DNA from: Chloroflexota bacterium
Lineage (GTDB): Bacteria > Chloroflexota > Anaerolineae > Aggregatilineales > Phototrophicaceae
Reading direction: 5' to 3'
Assembly (NCBI GenBank): GCA_014338005.1
Contig: QUBZ01000001.1
Span: 62,001 to 126,000 of the forward strand
Length of the DNA: 64,000 nt
In this document: positions 24,473-33,475 of the stretch, one piece after another
Layout: every line of letters starts with the position of its first letter
Numbering within the stretch: position 1 is the first letter of the stretch
The notes under the pieces: generated by a model
The model's input: only the letters and a program-made list of their open reading frames with translations
The model's database searches: none
Told to the model about the DNA's origin: nothing
Program-made: the position numbers and the translations under genes

Positions 24473-26869
24473 ATGGACGAGCTAACCAGCGCCGAGCAAG
24501 TCGTTCAGCAGGCAACCCAGTTAACCGCGACCAATTTGCGTAAATTGGTCGCCGAGGCCAGCCTGCACGAAAACACCTCTCATGTATCCGTTCCTGAGAG
24601 CGAAGAATTAATTGATCTCATATCCCAGATTCTGCCGGCAGGTAATGTTGTGGGGTTCGTTTTTAACGGTCTGCTCAACGTCAAAGAGCGCAAGCTGCCT
24701 GCCGCCGAGGGACGCGCTTATTTTAATTCTTTGTTTAAAGGGCTGGCAATCGTTCGGAACAATGCTTTTTATCGCATGATGTTCGCCGGCCCGGCGACCG
24801 TCCTGGCCGGTTTTACTTTTTTGCTTCAGCTCGCCGGCGCCACACCGGAAGACTACCTGCCAGAGGGGGCATGGCAGTTTTACGTTGAATTTGGCCTGCG
24901 TGAGGATGCCGCCCGACACAACACCGAGACTATCGGCTTCCAGCAGGCGATCAAGCCGATGCGTCCTGCTCCATCGGAGGCCGAACAGTTGACCGCCTGG
25001 GTATTGGCCGCCATGTGGCTGATTCGTGATTATCATTATCTGCTGGGGAGCGTGTGGGAAGAAAATGTCCGCCTGGCGGTGATGGAGCAGACAACCGGCC
25101 TACCCCGGCTGCACCGCACCTGGGAAAAAATACGCCCCTTCAAAGTTCCCGATGCCCTGTCACGGCAGATCAGCATACCGGCTTACCGCCGCCAGCGATT
25201 CGACAGTTTTTGTGCGGAGCAGCTTGCCCAGGTCGGCAGTGAGCAGCGCCGTCGTTTTGAAGAAATCTGGAATGACCCTGCGCAGCAGGCGCAGCGTGCG
25301 GCTAATATGCAGGCTTATATCAGGCAGCTTTCAATTCTCTCGTACCTTGAGCCGGGCGAATACAGCGAACAGCGTGTGCCTATCCGCAGCGCCGATCTTC
25401 ATGTGGGGATAATCCACAAAGATACCTACTACCTGCTCAAATTCGTTGACCCCACTACCCCAACTGCTCAACCGCTCATTCATGCTCAGGTCGAATCCCT
25501 GCTGCGCGTTAAGGAGCATCGGCCCGCCCAGGCCGACCGTCTTCTGCTTGCTGCGCCGCGTGCCGCGCAGCAGGATTTACGCCGGCTGCTTGGGCAGGCT
25601 CAACAGCAGCTTAAGGCGCTGCAAACGGCGCCGGTTCTCATCAATTGGGATCAGACTTCGGCAGCCCAGCCGCTTAATACCATCCGGCGCGGGCGGCGCG
25701 GAATCGGCGATCACGCTTTGACAATCTTCCGCACGGACAGCAGCATGGTGTTCGACTTTTCGCACATCTATTTCGACGGCCCCTGGGCGATGGCAACTGC
25801 CGAGATGCTGACCAATCAGGCGATTTATTACATCGAACAGCGCGCCCATACGCTCGGTTCGCGCCCGCATCTGGAACAGCCGGTCGTGTTGGACTTAAGC
25901 AGTTCGCCCAGGTTGGAGCGTATGGCTCAAAAACTATCGCCGCCGGTCAATTATCTCAGCGCGGAAGCATCGGTAAATATCGCGCCGATAACCGATCTGC
26001 GGCGGTTATTAATTCGTCGTACTCGTCCGCCCATTCAGCTCACGGTTAACGATCTTCTGGTTTTGCACCGCGTGATATTCAATCAGCGTTACAAACCCGG
26101 CATTCGCTTGCAGCGCACACTAGACGATCTACGTAAAAAACCCGATGGTAAAAATCTGGCGCGTCTGGTTGAAGATATGCTTGTGAATTTGGGGCAGTCC
26201 AACCCCTCGCTTTTAATACCGATTGACGCCACCCACACCAATCCAAAAGATCGTTTGTTTCCAAGCACTTTCCGTAATCCGTTTGTGGACTTTTTCCCCA
26301 TGCACGAGGAACTGCTGCGCCTGCTGAATCTGGTCAGCAGCAAAACAGCCAGAAAGGACGAAGCGGTTCACCTGTTTCACAGAGCGCGTGCCGATTATGT
26401 CAGTATGCTGGATGCCTTCAGCCGGGTTATGCGTCGCTACCGCCAGATCGCTATGGACGGCCAGAGTATGAGTACCACCGCCATACGGCTGATCGCCGGG
26501 CTGCCCGGCTCGATGCAAAAAATGATGGATGACATTCCGGGACGATTTGCGTTTATCAATGAAGCGATCAAAGGCGAGGAGGTTTTCAGCAATGTCGGCC
26601 AGGTGACACCGGGTTCATCCATCTCGCGTTTTTCCAGCGCCAAAGATGATAACGACAAAAAAGTGCTGGTGTGGGGTATCATGACCGATAATCACAACCA
26701 GCTGCGTATTACCCTGCGCGATTTTCGCCCGCCGGTGATCGCCCTGGCGCAGGCCGGATATGAGACGGTCGCTCAGGCTGTCACGCAGGATTTTCTCGAC
26801 CGTTTTATGGATGATTTGCTGACCTTCGTCGGAGAGGTTCATGCCGTGCTGGCCGGCCCCAAAGCCTAA
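24473..26869 (+). CDS. Large protein of unknown function (798 residues)
   Basis: I do not recognise this protein. It has no signal peptide. The N-terminal 170 residues include a conserved-looking block: RAYFNSLFKGLAIVRNNAFY (about 81-100), a moderately hydrophobic MMFAGPATVLAGFTFLLQLAG (102-122), and FYVEFGLREDAARHN (about 136-150). The middle is Gln/Arg-rich and helical (about 200-400). Around residue 435 is SSMVFDFSHIYFDGPWAMATAEML, which vaguely recalls the DG-containing active-site region of acyltransferases. The C-terminal part (about 550-798) is helical. It stands alone with its own promoter, followed by purH 89 bases later. It could be a metabolic or scaffold protein; I assign no function. 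Confidence 0.8.
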   Translation: MDELTSAEQVVQQATQLTATNLRKLVAEASLHENTSHVSVPESEELIDLISQILPAGNVVGFVFNGLLNVKERKLPAAEGRAYFNSLFKGLAIVRNNAFYRMMFAGPATVLAGFTFLLQLAGATPEDYLPEGAWQFYVEFGLREDAARHNTETIGFQQAIKPMRPAPSEAEQLTAWVLAAMWLIRDYHYLLGSVWEENVRLAVMEQTTGLPRLHRTWEKIRPFKVPDALSRQISIPAYRRQRFDSFCAEQLAQVGSEQRRRFEEIWNDPAQQAQRAANMQAYIRQLSILSYLEPGEYSEQRVPIRSADLHVGIIHKDTYYLLKFVDPTTPTAQPLIHAQVESLLRVKEHRPAQADRLLLAAPRAAQQDLRRLLGQAQQQLKALQTAPVLINWDQTSAAQPLNTIRRGRRGIGDHALTIFRTDSSMVFDFSHIYFDGPWAMATAEMLTNQAIYYIEQRAHTLGSRPHLEQPVVLDLSSSPRLERMAQKLSPPVNYLSAEASVNIAPITDLRRLLIRRTRPPIQLTVNDLLVLHRVIFNQRYKPGIRLQRTLDDLRKKPDGKNLARLVEDMLVNLGQSNPSLLIPIDATHTNPKDRLFPSTFRNPFVDFFPMHEELLRLLNLVSSKTARKDEAVHLFHRARADYVSMLDAFSRVMRRYRQIAMDGQSMSTTAIRLIAGLPGSMQKMMDDIPGRFAFINEAIKGEEVFSNVGQVTPGSSISRFSSAKDDNDKKVLVWGIMTDNHNQLRITLRDFRPPVIALAQAGYETVAQAVTQDFLDRFMDDLLTFVGEVHAVLAGPKA

Positions 26870-26958
26870 AGCTGGCCGTTGGGAATGCGGCTCGAATCTG
26901 GCGCTTAATTAATGTATGATTGGCGTTAATCAAGCGAACTCATCACGGCAAAGGATAA

Positions 26959-28503
26959 ATGAATATGCCCCGCGCGCTGTTAAGCGTTTACGATAAAACC
27001 AACCTGGTGAAATTCGCCTCGGCCTTGATCGAAATGGGCTGGGATATCGTGGCTACAGGAGGTACAGAACAGCTTTTACGCAGTTCTGGTGTTACCGTTG
27101 TAGCGGTCGAAACCCTTACGGGGATGCCGGAGATGCTGGGCGGGCGCGTCAAAACGCTGCATCCCGCCGTCCACGCTGGTATCCTTGCCAGGGATAAACC
27201 GGAAGATCTGGCGAGTTTGCAGCAGTTTGGCTATGCGCCGATTAATATGGTCGTCTGCAATCTCTATCCCTTTCAGGAAACCGCTTCACAGATCGGCATC
27301 ACGCTGCAAGACGCCATCGAACAAATTGACATCGGCGGCGTAACGCTGCTGCGCGCGGCGGCCAAAAACTTCTTTCATACGATTGTGGTCTGCGACCCTG
27401 AAGATTATGCTAAAGTGGCCGCCGAGCTAAAAGCAACCGGCAAGGTTGATCTGGCGACCCGCCGCAAACTTGCGGTCAAAGCATTCGCTCATACCCGCGA
27501 CTACGATACCGCAATACACGCCTTTTTATCTCAAGACGTTGTTCCCAGCCTGACCCCCACCGACCTACCCCAGCATCTTTCGTTGGGGATGCAGCAGGTT
27601 GAGGTGCTGCGTTATGGTGAGAATCCTCATCAACCAGCCGCTTATTACAGCCGCGTTGCCCGCTCCGGGCCGCTCGGCGGCGCTTTGTTAGGCGGCAAGC
27701 AGCTTTCGTACAATAACATTCTCGATCTCGATGCGGCCTGGCGGGCGGTGAGCAGTTTTTCCGAACCAACTGTCGTCATTGTTAAACACCTCAATCCAAT
27801 CGGTGTTGCCAGCGCATTAACACTCGCGGAGGCGTACCCGCTGGCGCTGGCTGCCGATGAAGTGTCGGCGTTCGGCGGGGTGATTGCCGTTAATCGCCCG
27901 GTTGATGATGCTTTCGTAAACGCGCTGGGCAGTCTATTCGTGGAGGCGATTGCTGCTCCGGGATATTCCTCATCGGCGCAGGCTCAACTGCTGGCCGTTC
28001 GTAAAAACTGCCGCCTGTTGAGCGTCCCGCAGCCGTTCGCAGGAAACGAACTGGAAATTCGCAGCGTGCTTGGCGGCGTGCTGGTGCAAAGCGCCGATAC
28101 TGGCGACCCCGAAGCTACCACGCTCAAAACAGTCACCGAGCGAATGCCGACACCCGAAGAGTTAGAGATGCTCCAGTTTGCATGGAAAGTTGTTCAGCAT
28201 GTTCGATCTAATGCGATTGTTCTGGCGAGGGCAAAGGCAGCGGTTGGCATCGGTGGCGGGCTGCCCAGCCGTGTGGATTCAGTGCGTTTGGCAGTTGCTA
28301 AAGCCGGCGATCGTGCTAAAGGCGCGGTGATGGCATCCGATGCGTTTTTCCCGTTTGCCGACGGTATTCAGGTGGCAGCAGAAGCCGGCGTAACGGCGGT
28401 CATTCAGCCGGGGGGATCCATCCGTGATAAAGAGGCCATTCAGGCCGCCAATGACGCAGGTATGGCGATGATTTTCACCGGCGTCCGTCATTTTCGCCAC
28501 TAA
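26959..28503 (+). CDS. purH: Bifunctional AICAR formyltransferase / IMP cyclohydrolase
   Basis: A 514-residue enzyme for the last two steps of IMP synthesis. The N-terminal MGS-like cyclohydrolase domain (LLSVYDKTNLVKFA; ATGGTEQLL; GGRVKTLHPAVHAGIL) covers about 1-200. The C-terminal formyltransferase domain has RYGENPHQPAAYY, VKHLNPIGVASA and the lysine-bearing DAFFPFADGI. AAAGGAT lies eight bases before the ATG. Length and motif order are normal. Upstream, TATGAT at 26915 could be a weak -10. Confidence 0.97.
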   Translation: MNMPRALLSVYDKTNLVKFASALIEMGWDIVATGGTEQLLRSSGVTVVAVETLTGMPEMLGGRVKTLHPAVHAGILARDKPEDLASLQQFGYAPINMVVCNLYPFQETASQIGITLQDAIEQIDIGGVTLLRAAAKNFFHTIVVCDPEDYAKVAAELKATGKVDLATRRKLAVKAFAHTRDYDTAIHAFLSQDVVPSLTPTDLPQHLSLGMQQVEVLRYGENPHQPAAYYSRVARSGPLGGALLGGKQLSYNNILDLDAAWRAVSSFSEPTVVIVKHLNPIGVASALTLAEAYPLALAADEVSAFGGVIAVNRPVDDAFVNALGSLFVEAIAAPGYSSSAQAQLLAVRKNCRLLSVPQPFAGNELEIRSVLGGVLVQSADTGDPEATTLKTVTERMPTPEELEMLQFAWKVVQHVRSNAIVLARAKAAVGIGGGLPSRVDSVRLAVAKAGDRAKGAVMASDAFFPFADGIQVAAEAGVTAVIQPGGSIRDKEAIQAANDAGMAMIFTGVRHFRH

Positions 28504-28521
28504 GCCGCCCTGGATTGAGGC

Positions 28522-28550
28522 TTGAAGGCTTATACTGCGCTTGCTATAAT
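28522..28550 (+). promoter_or_regulatory. Promoter of tRNA-Thr
   Basis: TTGAAG (-35, 28522-28527), a 17-base spacer and TATAAT (-10, 28545-28550). Transcription would start about 28557, just before the mature tRNA at 28563. Confidence 0.75.
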
Positions 28551-28562
28551 TTGTGTGTTGTT

Positions 28563-28634
28563 GCCACCTTAGCTCAATGGCAGAGCAAACGCTTCGTAAG
28601 CGTTAGGTTGTGGGTTCAAGTCCCACAGGTGGCT
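28563..28634 (+). tRNA. tRNA-Thr (anticodon CGT)
   Basis: A cloverleaf folds by eye: acceptor GCCACCT/AGGTGGC, D stem GCTC/GAGC, anticodon stem AACGC/GCGTT around the loop TTCGTAA with anticodon CGT (28595-28597), and T stem GTGGG/CCCAC with loop TTCAAGT. The discriminator is T and CCA is not encoded. It reads ACG threonine codons. Confidence 0.95.
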
Positions 28635-28640
28635 TTGTGA

Positions 28641-28678
28641 ATGCCCGCAACGAAAACCCGTTGACGGGCATTTGTCTT
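28641..28678 (+). terminator. Terminator after tRNA-Thr
   Basis: ATGCCCGCAACG pairs with CGTTGACGGGCAT (one bulged A) around a short AAAACC loop, followed by TTTGTCTT. It begins six bases after the tRNA and separates it from udk. Confidence 0.7.
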
Positions 28679-28694
28679 AGTTAAGGAGCGCAGC

Positions 28695-29339
28695 ATGACC
28701 AGCGAACTACGCCCGGTGACGATTGCCGTTGTTGGCGGCACGGGCGCCGGAAAGACCACCATCTCAAATGCTATCCTGGATCGCGTCGGCAGCCACCATA
28801 TTGCCTACATCCCGCACGATGCCTACTATAAAGACTGGCAGGATATTCCGCTTGCACAGCCGGATATACGCAATTTTGACCATCCCGATGCCCTTGATAC
28901 GCCCGTGATGATCGAACATATCAGGCAGCTTCAACAGTGGCAGCCGGTCGAAATTCCAATCTACGATTTCACACGCCACCAGCGAACCGGTCAGTTCCAG
29001 CGTGTTGATCCACAGCCGATCATCCTGGTTGAAGGCATTCTCATCCTGTCGGAACCGGTCCTTCGAGAGCTTTTCGACATTAAAATTTTCGTGGATATTG
29101 ATGCCGACATCCGCTTCATCCGGCGGTTGCAGCGGGATATAGCCGAACGCGGGCGCACGGTTGAATCGGTCATCAATCAGTATCTTTTGACGGTGCGCCC
29201 AATGCACTTACAATTTGTCGAACCCAGCCGCCGGTATGCGGACGTTATCGTTCCTGAAGGGGGATTTAACACCGTAGCGATTGATATGGTGGCCGACCGC
29301 ATTCGCAGTATGCTGCGAGATCGTCAGAATCGCCCTTAG
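28695..29339 (+). CDS. udk: Uridine kinase
   Basis: A 214-residue P-loop kinase that phosphorylates uridine/cytidine in pyrimidine salvage. Walker A is GGTGAGKTT (about residues 14-22). Substrate-side motifs include HDAYYKD, NFDHPDALDT, IYDFTRHQR and VEGILIL, and the RRLQRDIAERGRT lid follows. The size is normal. AAGGAG lies six bases before the ATG. Confidence 0.95.
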   Translation: MTSELRPVTIAVVGGTGAGKTTISNAILDRVGSHHIAYIPHDAYYKDWQDIPLAQPDIRNFDHPDALDTPVMIEHIRQLQQWQPVEIPIYDFTRHQRTGQFQRVDPQPIILVEGILILSEPVLRELFDIKIFVDIDADIRFIRRLQRDIAERGRTVESVINQYLLTVRPMHLQFVEPSRRYADVIVPEGGFNTVAIDMVADRIRSMLRDRQNRP

Positions 29340-29369
29340 GAGCTGCTTAATCCACCGTCTTAGCTTAAC

Positions 29370-29398
29370 TTGCTCCTATCCTGCAACACCTATATAAT
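29370..29398 (+). promoter_or_regulatory. Promoter for the PAS histidine kinase
   Basis: TTGCTC (-35, 29370-29375), a 17-base spacer and TATAAT (-10, 29393-29398), 49 bases before the ATG at 29447. Confidence 0.55.
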
Positions 29399-29446
29399 CG
29401 GGAAAAGGTGCCAACGTGCAGTACTGTCGGCGGTTGAGGTATGGTA

Positions 29447-30529
29447 ATGACTCAGGTGAATATAAACGGACAGTTTTCATCTGCCGATCGTCTTCTGCTT
29501 TCCCTGTTGAAAGGTATTGTTGATCCCCTGTTAATCCTCGATGACCGCCAGCGTGTGGTGCTGATGAATACCGCAGCCGAAGCTGTTTTTGGAGAAACGT
29601 CTGAGCGTGCTGCCGGACACACGTTGAAGGAAATCATCACGCAGGCCGATGACCTGATTGCTCTGCTAGAAGACGGCAGTAAAACGCTCAATGAATGGGT
29701 GAGCAGCGACAATAAAACCTTTGCTCCGCGTGTTGAGGTCATACGTGGGGACGGCGGACAGGTTGAAGGATGGATTATGGTGCTGCGGGACATCACGCAG
29801 TATAAAAAGCTCAATCGCAACCAGAGCGAATTCACCCGCATTGTATCGCACGATTTGCGCTCTCCGCTGACTTCGATGCAGGGTTTTGCCAGCATGTTGC
29901 AGCTTGGTCTGGTCGGGGAACTAAACGAAAAGCAGCTGCATTTCGTCAATAAGATACTGGCCGGCATCACCCAGATGACGGCGCTGGTAGATAACATTCA
30001 GGATGCCGGACGGTATGATCCTGAAACCGGCTTTTATGAAGTTAACCGCGCGCCCTGCGATTTGGGCGAAATCGTCCGGCGTATCATTGAGAATCATCTT
30101 GTTCCGGCGGAGAAGGAGCTGGATATTCAGGTCAAAGTGGCCGAAGACCTACCGATCATTAATGCCGACACCAACATGCTGGAACGCGCGATCATCAATC
30201 TGGTAGATAACGCCATCAAATACACGCCCAGCGGCGGCTCGGTGAAGGTTGAGGTCAAACACGCTGGCAATCAGGTGTTGGTCATGGTCAAGGACAGCGG
30301 CCTGGGCATCAGCCCGGAGAACCAGAAACATCTATTTGAGCGCCATGTGCGTATTCCGCGTCAGGAACATAAAAAAATCAAGGGCAGTGGTCTGGGGCTG
30401 TTTATCGTTCGGAGCGTGGCGCAGCGACATGGTGGCCGCGCCTGGGTAGAAAGCCAGGAAGACAAAGGCAGCACTTTCTACCTCAGCATTCCGCTTGAGG
30501 GTGCTAATCTGGTCGCACCGCAGGCATGA
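29447..30529 (+). CDS. Soluble PAS-domain sensor histidine kinase
   Basis: 360 residues with no transmembrane helix. A PAS domain (about 15-120; VDPLLILDDRQRVVLMNTAAEAVFG) is followed by a HisKA domain with the phospho-acceptor H135 (IVSHDLRSPLTS). The HATPase domain follows: N box NLVDNAIKYTP, G1 DSGLGIS, G2 GSGLGLFIV. I chose the ATG at 29447 because GAGG lies seven bases upstream; the ATG at 29441 is only one base from it. No response regulator is adjacent, so it is an orphan kinase. The signal is unknown; the PAS domain suggests an intracellular cue. Confidence 0.92.
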   Translation: MTQVNINGQFSSADRLLLSLLKGIVDPLLILDDRQRVVLMNTAAEAVFGETSERAAGHTLKEIITQADDLIALLEDGSKTLNEWVSSDNKTFAPRVEVIRGDGGQVEGWIMVLRDITQYKKLNRNQSEFTRIVSHDLRSPLTSMQGFASMLQLGLVGELNEKQLHFVNKILAGITQMTALVDNIQDAGRYDPETGFYEVNRAPCDLGEIVRRIIENHLVPAEKELDIQVKVAEDLPIINADTNMLERAIINLVDNAIKYTPSGGSVKVEVKHAGNQVLVMVKDSGLGISPENQKHLFERHVRIPRQEHKKIKGSGLGLFIVRSVAQRHGGRAWVESQEDKGSTFYLSIPLEGANLVAPQA

Positions 30530-30556
30530 TTTTTCCGAACATCTGCGCTATTATTA

Positions 30557-30585
30557 TGACCCCGCACAAGCGGGGTCAGTTTTTT
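30557..30585 (+). terminator. Rho-independent terminator between the histidine kinase and mutL
   Basis: TGACCCCGC (30557-30565) pairs with GCGGGGTCA (30570-30578) around ACAA, followed by GTTTTTT. It starts 27 bases after the kinase stop and ends 14 bases before the mutL ATG. Confidence 0.85.
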
Positions 30586-30599
30586 CAGGATGCGTGGAT

Positions 30600-32381
30600 A
30601 TGTCCATACAAATTTTATCGGAAGAGGTTGTCGCGCAGATCGCGGCAGGCGAAGTCGTTGAACGCCCGGCATCGGTGGTTAAGGAACTGCTTGAAAATGC
30701 CCTGGATGCCGGCGCCGGACACATTCGCATCGAAGTGACAGGCGGCGGACGACAGCGTATTCGGGTCAGCGATGACGGCAGCGGCATGATACCTGATGAT
30801 GTGCCGCTGGCGTTCCACCGTCATGCAACCAGCAAACTGCGGACGGCAGATGACCTGTCGCACATCACAACCCTGGGCTTTCGCGGCGAGGCGCTGGCGA
30901 GTATCGCCTCGGTAAGCCACCTGAATATTGTCACCCGGCACACTGACTTTTCTGCCGGGACGCTTTTGCGCTTGCGGGGTGGGCAAATCACCGAACACAA
31001 GTCGGTCGGCGCGCCCGTCGGCACGGTTATTACGGTTGAGAATCTGTTTCACAATACCCCGGCGCGGCTTAAATTTCTAAAGAAAGACAGCACCGAAAAA
31101 CGGCATATTGCATTGATCGTCTCGCGTTATGCGATGGCTTACCCGGATGTGCGTTTTGTGCTGGAACAGGATGGGCGCGAGATATTTCGTTCCAGCGGCA
31201 GCGGGTTTCTGGGCGATGTGCTGGTAGCGGCGCTGGGGCTGGATACTTTCCGGGATATGGTCGAAATCAACACCGAACATTCCGGGCAGTCCATCCGCGT
31301 TTATGGTTACACCTCTGCGCCGAACCTCCATCGTGCCGATCGTACTCATATCACGCTGTTTGTAAACGGGCGCTGGATTCAGGATACACGGCTGGCTTAT
31401 GCTGTAACCCAGGCGTATCACACGTTTCTGATGACCGGACGCTATCCGGTATCCGTGCTGCTGCTGGATATACCGCCGGAGGAAGTGGATGTTAACGTGC
31501 ATCCGACCAAAGCCGAGGTGCGTTTTAGAGATGGCGATTCGGTGTTTGCCGCGCTTCAACGCGCTGTGCGGCGAGCGATCATAGACCTTGCCCAGACGCC
31601 GGCTGTGCGCGGCGGCGATTACACCGGGCGCGGTCAAGCGACCGAATGGGGACTGGATGACAGCCATTTGCAGCTAGACCTGAGTCTCGATCTGGAGACG
31701 CCCGGCCAGCACACGCGCCACCGTTTTTATTCTCCGGCTGAAGGATCGCCGGACGCGACGGCTGTTCCGGTCGGTCCTGGCGCGCCCGCACGCCCGCGCA
31801 CGCTGCCGATACTGCGGGTAGTCGGCCAGATCGGCGCGACTTATATCGTGGCGGAAGGGCCGGCGGGCATGTACCTAATTGACCAGCACGCCGCACACGA
31901 ACGTATTCTCTATGAGCAGTTCATGGAGGAATACACTCGCCAGGAGCAGGCGGCGCAGTACGCGCTCTCCGCTCAATCCATTCATCTACCGCCGGTGGAG
32001 GCGCGCCTGGTCGAAGAAAATCTGGAGGTTTTACACAGCATTGGATTCGCCCTTGAACCGTTTGGGCCGAATACTTTTGTCATCCGCGCCGTTCCTGCCC
32101 TGCTTGCCAACCAGCCGCCGGGTGATGTGCTGGCCGCGCTGATTGAAGACCTAGAGTCAGGCACAAAACCGGGACAGGCTTCTATTGAGGAGCGTATTAT
32201 CCAGCGCGTCTGTAAACAGGCCGCCGTCAAAGCCGGGCAGATTCTCAGCTTTGACGAAATGCAGGGTTTGATTCGACAGCTTGAACGCTGCCAATCGCCG
32301 CTGACCTGCCCGCATGGCCGGCCCACCATGATTCATATGACCACCGATCAACTTGCCCGGCAGTTCGGGCGTCTGGGCTGA
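30600..32381 (+). CDS. mutL: DNA mismatch repair protein MutL with endonuclease motif
   Basis: 593 residues. The N-terminal GHL ATPase has AGEVVERPASVVKELLENALDAGA and TLGFRGEALASIA. The C-terminal dimer domain carries the nuclease motif DQHAAHERILYE (the DQHA-x2-E-x4-E pattern), then CKQAAVKAG and CPHGRP. MutL of this kind nicks the daughter strand and is usual in bacteria without MutH. The start ATG at 30600 begins the conserved MSIQILSEE; the open frame upstream runs through a terminator and is not used. The stop lies two bases before the end of the convergent LysM lipoprotein gene. No mutS is in the window. Confidence 0.96.
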   Translation: MSIQILSEEVVAQIAAGEVVERPASVVKELLENALDAGAGHIRIEVTGGGRQRIRVSDDGSGMIPDDVPLAFHRHATSKLRTADDLSHITTLGFRGEALASIASVSHLNIVTRHTDFSAGTLLRLRGGQITEHKSVGAPVGTVITVENLFHNTPARLKFLKKDSTEKRHIALIVSRYAMAYPDVRFVLEQDGREIFRSSGSGFLGDVLVAALGLDTFRDMVEINTEHSGQSIRVYGYTSAPNLHRADRTHITLFVNGRWIQDTRLAYAVTQAYHTFLMTGRYPVSVLLLDIPPEEVDVNVHPTKAEVRFRDGDSVFAALQRAVRRAIIDLAQTPAVRGGDYTGRGQATEWGLDDSHLQLDLSLDLETPGQHTRHRFYSPAEGSPDATAVPVGPGAPARPRTLPILRVVGQIGATYIVAEGPAGMYLIDQHAAHERILYEQFMEEYTRQEQAAQYALSAQSIHLPPVEARLVEENLEVLHSIGFALEPFGPNTFVIRAVPALLANQPPGDVLAALIEDLESGTKPGQASIEERIIQRVCKQAAVKAGQILSFDEMQGLIRQLERCQSPLTCPHGRPTMIHMTTDQLARQFGRLG

Positions 32382-32383
32382 TT

Positions 32384-33472
32384 TTAACGACTCTGCCACG
32401 AAAAACTGCGGATTTCCGGCGCGCCGCCGATTGGCCGGTACACGCTTTGCTCGTTTGGTGTGGCGATACGAACCGTCCACTTTATCAAATGGATTTGCCC
32501 ATCGGTGGGGATCATCTCTTCGGGCAGCGGCAGAGACGTATTTTTTGTCACCTGCCGGAACACCTGCCCGGTCGTTTCATCGGACACCTCTACCAGATAA
32601 ACTTCTTCCGGCCTAAGCACGCCTGTACTCACCCATTGCAGGCTGAAGACGCCCGGTGGAGCGATGGCATCCTGGGGCGGATAAACCAGCATTGGCGCTT
32701 TGTAGGTCGGCGTCAGGGTTGGCGTCTCGCTGCCGGAGGGTGTGGGCGACAGCGTGGGTGTTGGTGTGGGCGCCGGCACTTTCAAAACCTGACCAATTTG
32801 TAAAGAAGGATTGCAGCTTGGACCACCGCTGGGAATTTCGAAGTTGCAGCCAAAAATGTTCACTTCGGGGTTAAGAACGGCCAGCACCTCAATGGTGGTG
32901 TTAAGCTGTTGGGCGATGCCGATGAAGGTATCGTTCGGCTGAACGATATAATCGTTAATGGATGCATTGCCCGGCAGCGTCACGACCGGCGCGGCGGCGG
33001 CGCTTGTTGCCTGAGCAACAACGGCGGTTGCATCATTCCCCGGCGTGGGCGTGGCCGTCTGCCGGGGAATAAAGATGACATTACCGGGTGGGGGCAAACT
33101 GTCGGCGTTCCGAAGGTTATTGAGCGCCACCACGTTTGAAATAACGCTGCCCGGCCCAACACTTAAATCGGTGTAGCCGTAAATCTGGACGATAGTGATG
33201 AGCGAATCGCCTTCTTTGATAGTGTGTTCATATGGCCCTGGAGTAACGGTTGGTGTCCAGGTTTCGGTCGGCGGAGCCGGCGTGAACGATGGCATCGGGC
33301 TTTCGACTAACGGCTCAATTACCGCCGTTTCCGCAGGTGACGGAGTGATGCTGGCTTCGACGGTTGGCGTCAGCACTTCAACAGTAGGTGTTGCCTGAGG
33401 CAGCGGCGTGAAATTGCAGCCCGCCAGGAACGAGATGCTGAACACGGCTAAGAGAAGCGGTTTGCTTTTCAT
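32384..33472 (-). CDS. LysM-domain lipoprotein with Thr/Pro linkers
   Basis: A 362-residue lipoprotein; the signal ends SFLAGC, with lipidated cysteine about residue 19. A Thr/Pro-rich linker leads to a first LysM-like module (about 83-138; IKEGDSLITIVQIYGY ... PPGNVIFIPR). A second module (about 168-230; YIVQPNDTFIGIAQQLNTT ... IGQVLKVP) follows. After another TPTPT linker comes a beta domain (about 255-362). LysM modules bind peptidoglycan glycan chains. It lies three bases after its paralogue, sharing the linker APTPTPTLSPTPSGSETPT and the C-terminal layout, so the pair arose by duplication. Confidence 0.88.
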   Translation of the reverse strand: MKSKPLLLAVFSISFLAGCNFTPLPQATPTVEVLTPTVEASITPSPAETAVIEPLVESPMPSFTPAPPTETWTPTVTPGPYEHTIKEGDSLITIVQIYGYTDLSVGPGSVISNVVALNNLRNADSLPPPGNVIFIPRQTATPTPGNDATAVVAQATSAAAAPVVTLPGNASINDYIVQPNDTFIGIAQQLNTTIEVLAVLNPEVNIFGCNFEIPSGGPSCNPSLQIGQVLKVPAPTPTPTLSPTPSGSETPTLTPTYKAPMLVYPPQDAIAPPGVFSLQWVSTGVLRPEEVYLVEVSDETTGQVFRQVTKNTSLPLPEEMIPTDGQIHLIKWTVRIATPNEQSVYRPIGGAPEIRSFSWQSR

Positions 33473-33475
33473 CTG

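Noticed and set aside
30495..30599. Longer MutL start
   Set aside because: It overlaps the preceding kinase gene and runs through a strong terminator; the conserved MutL N-terminus begins at 30600.
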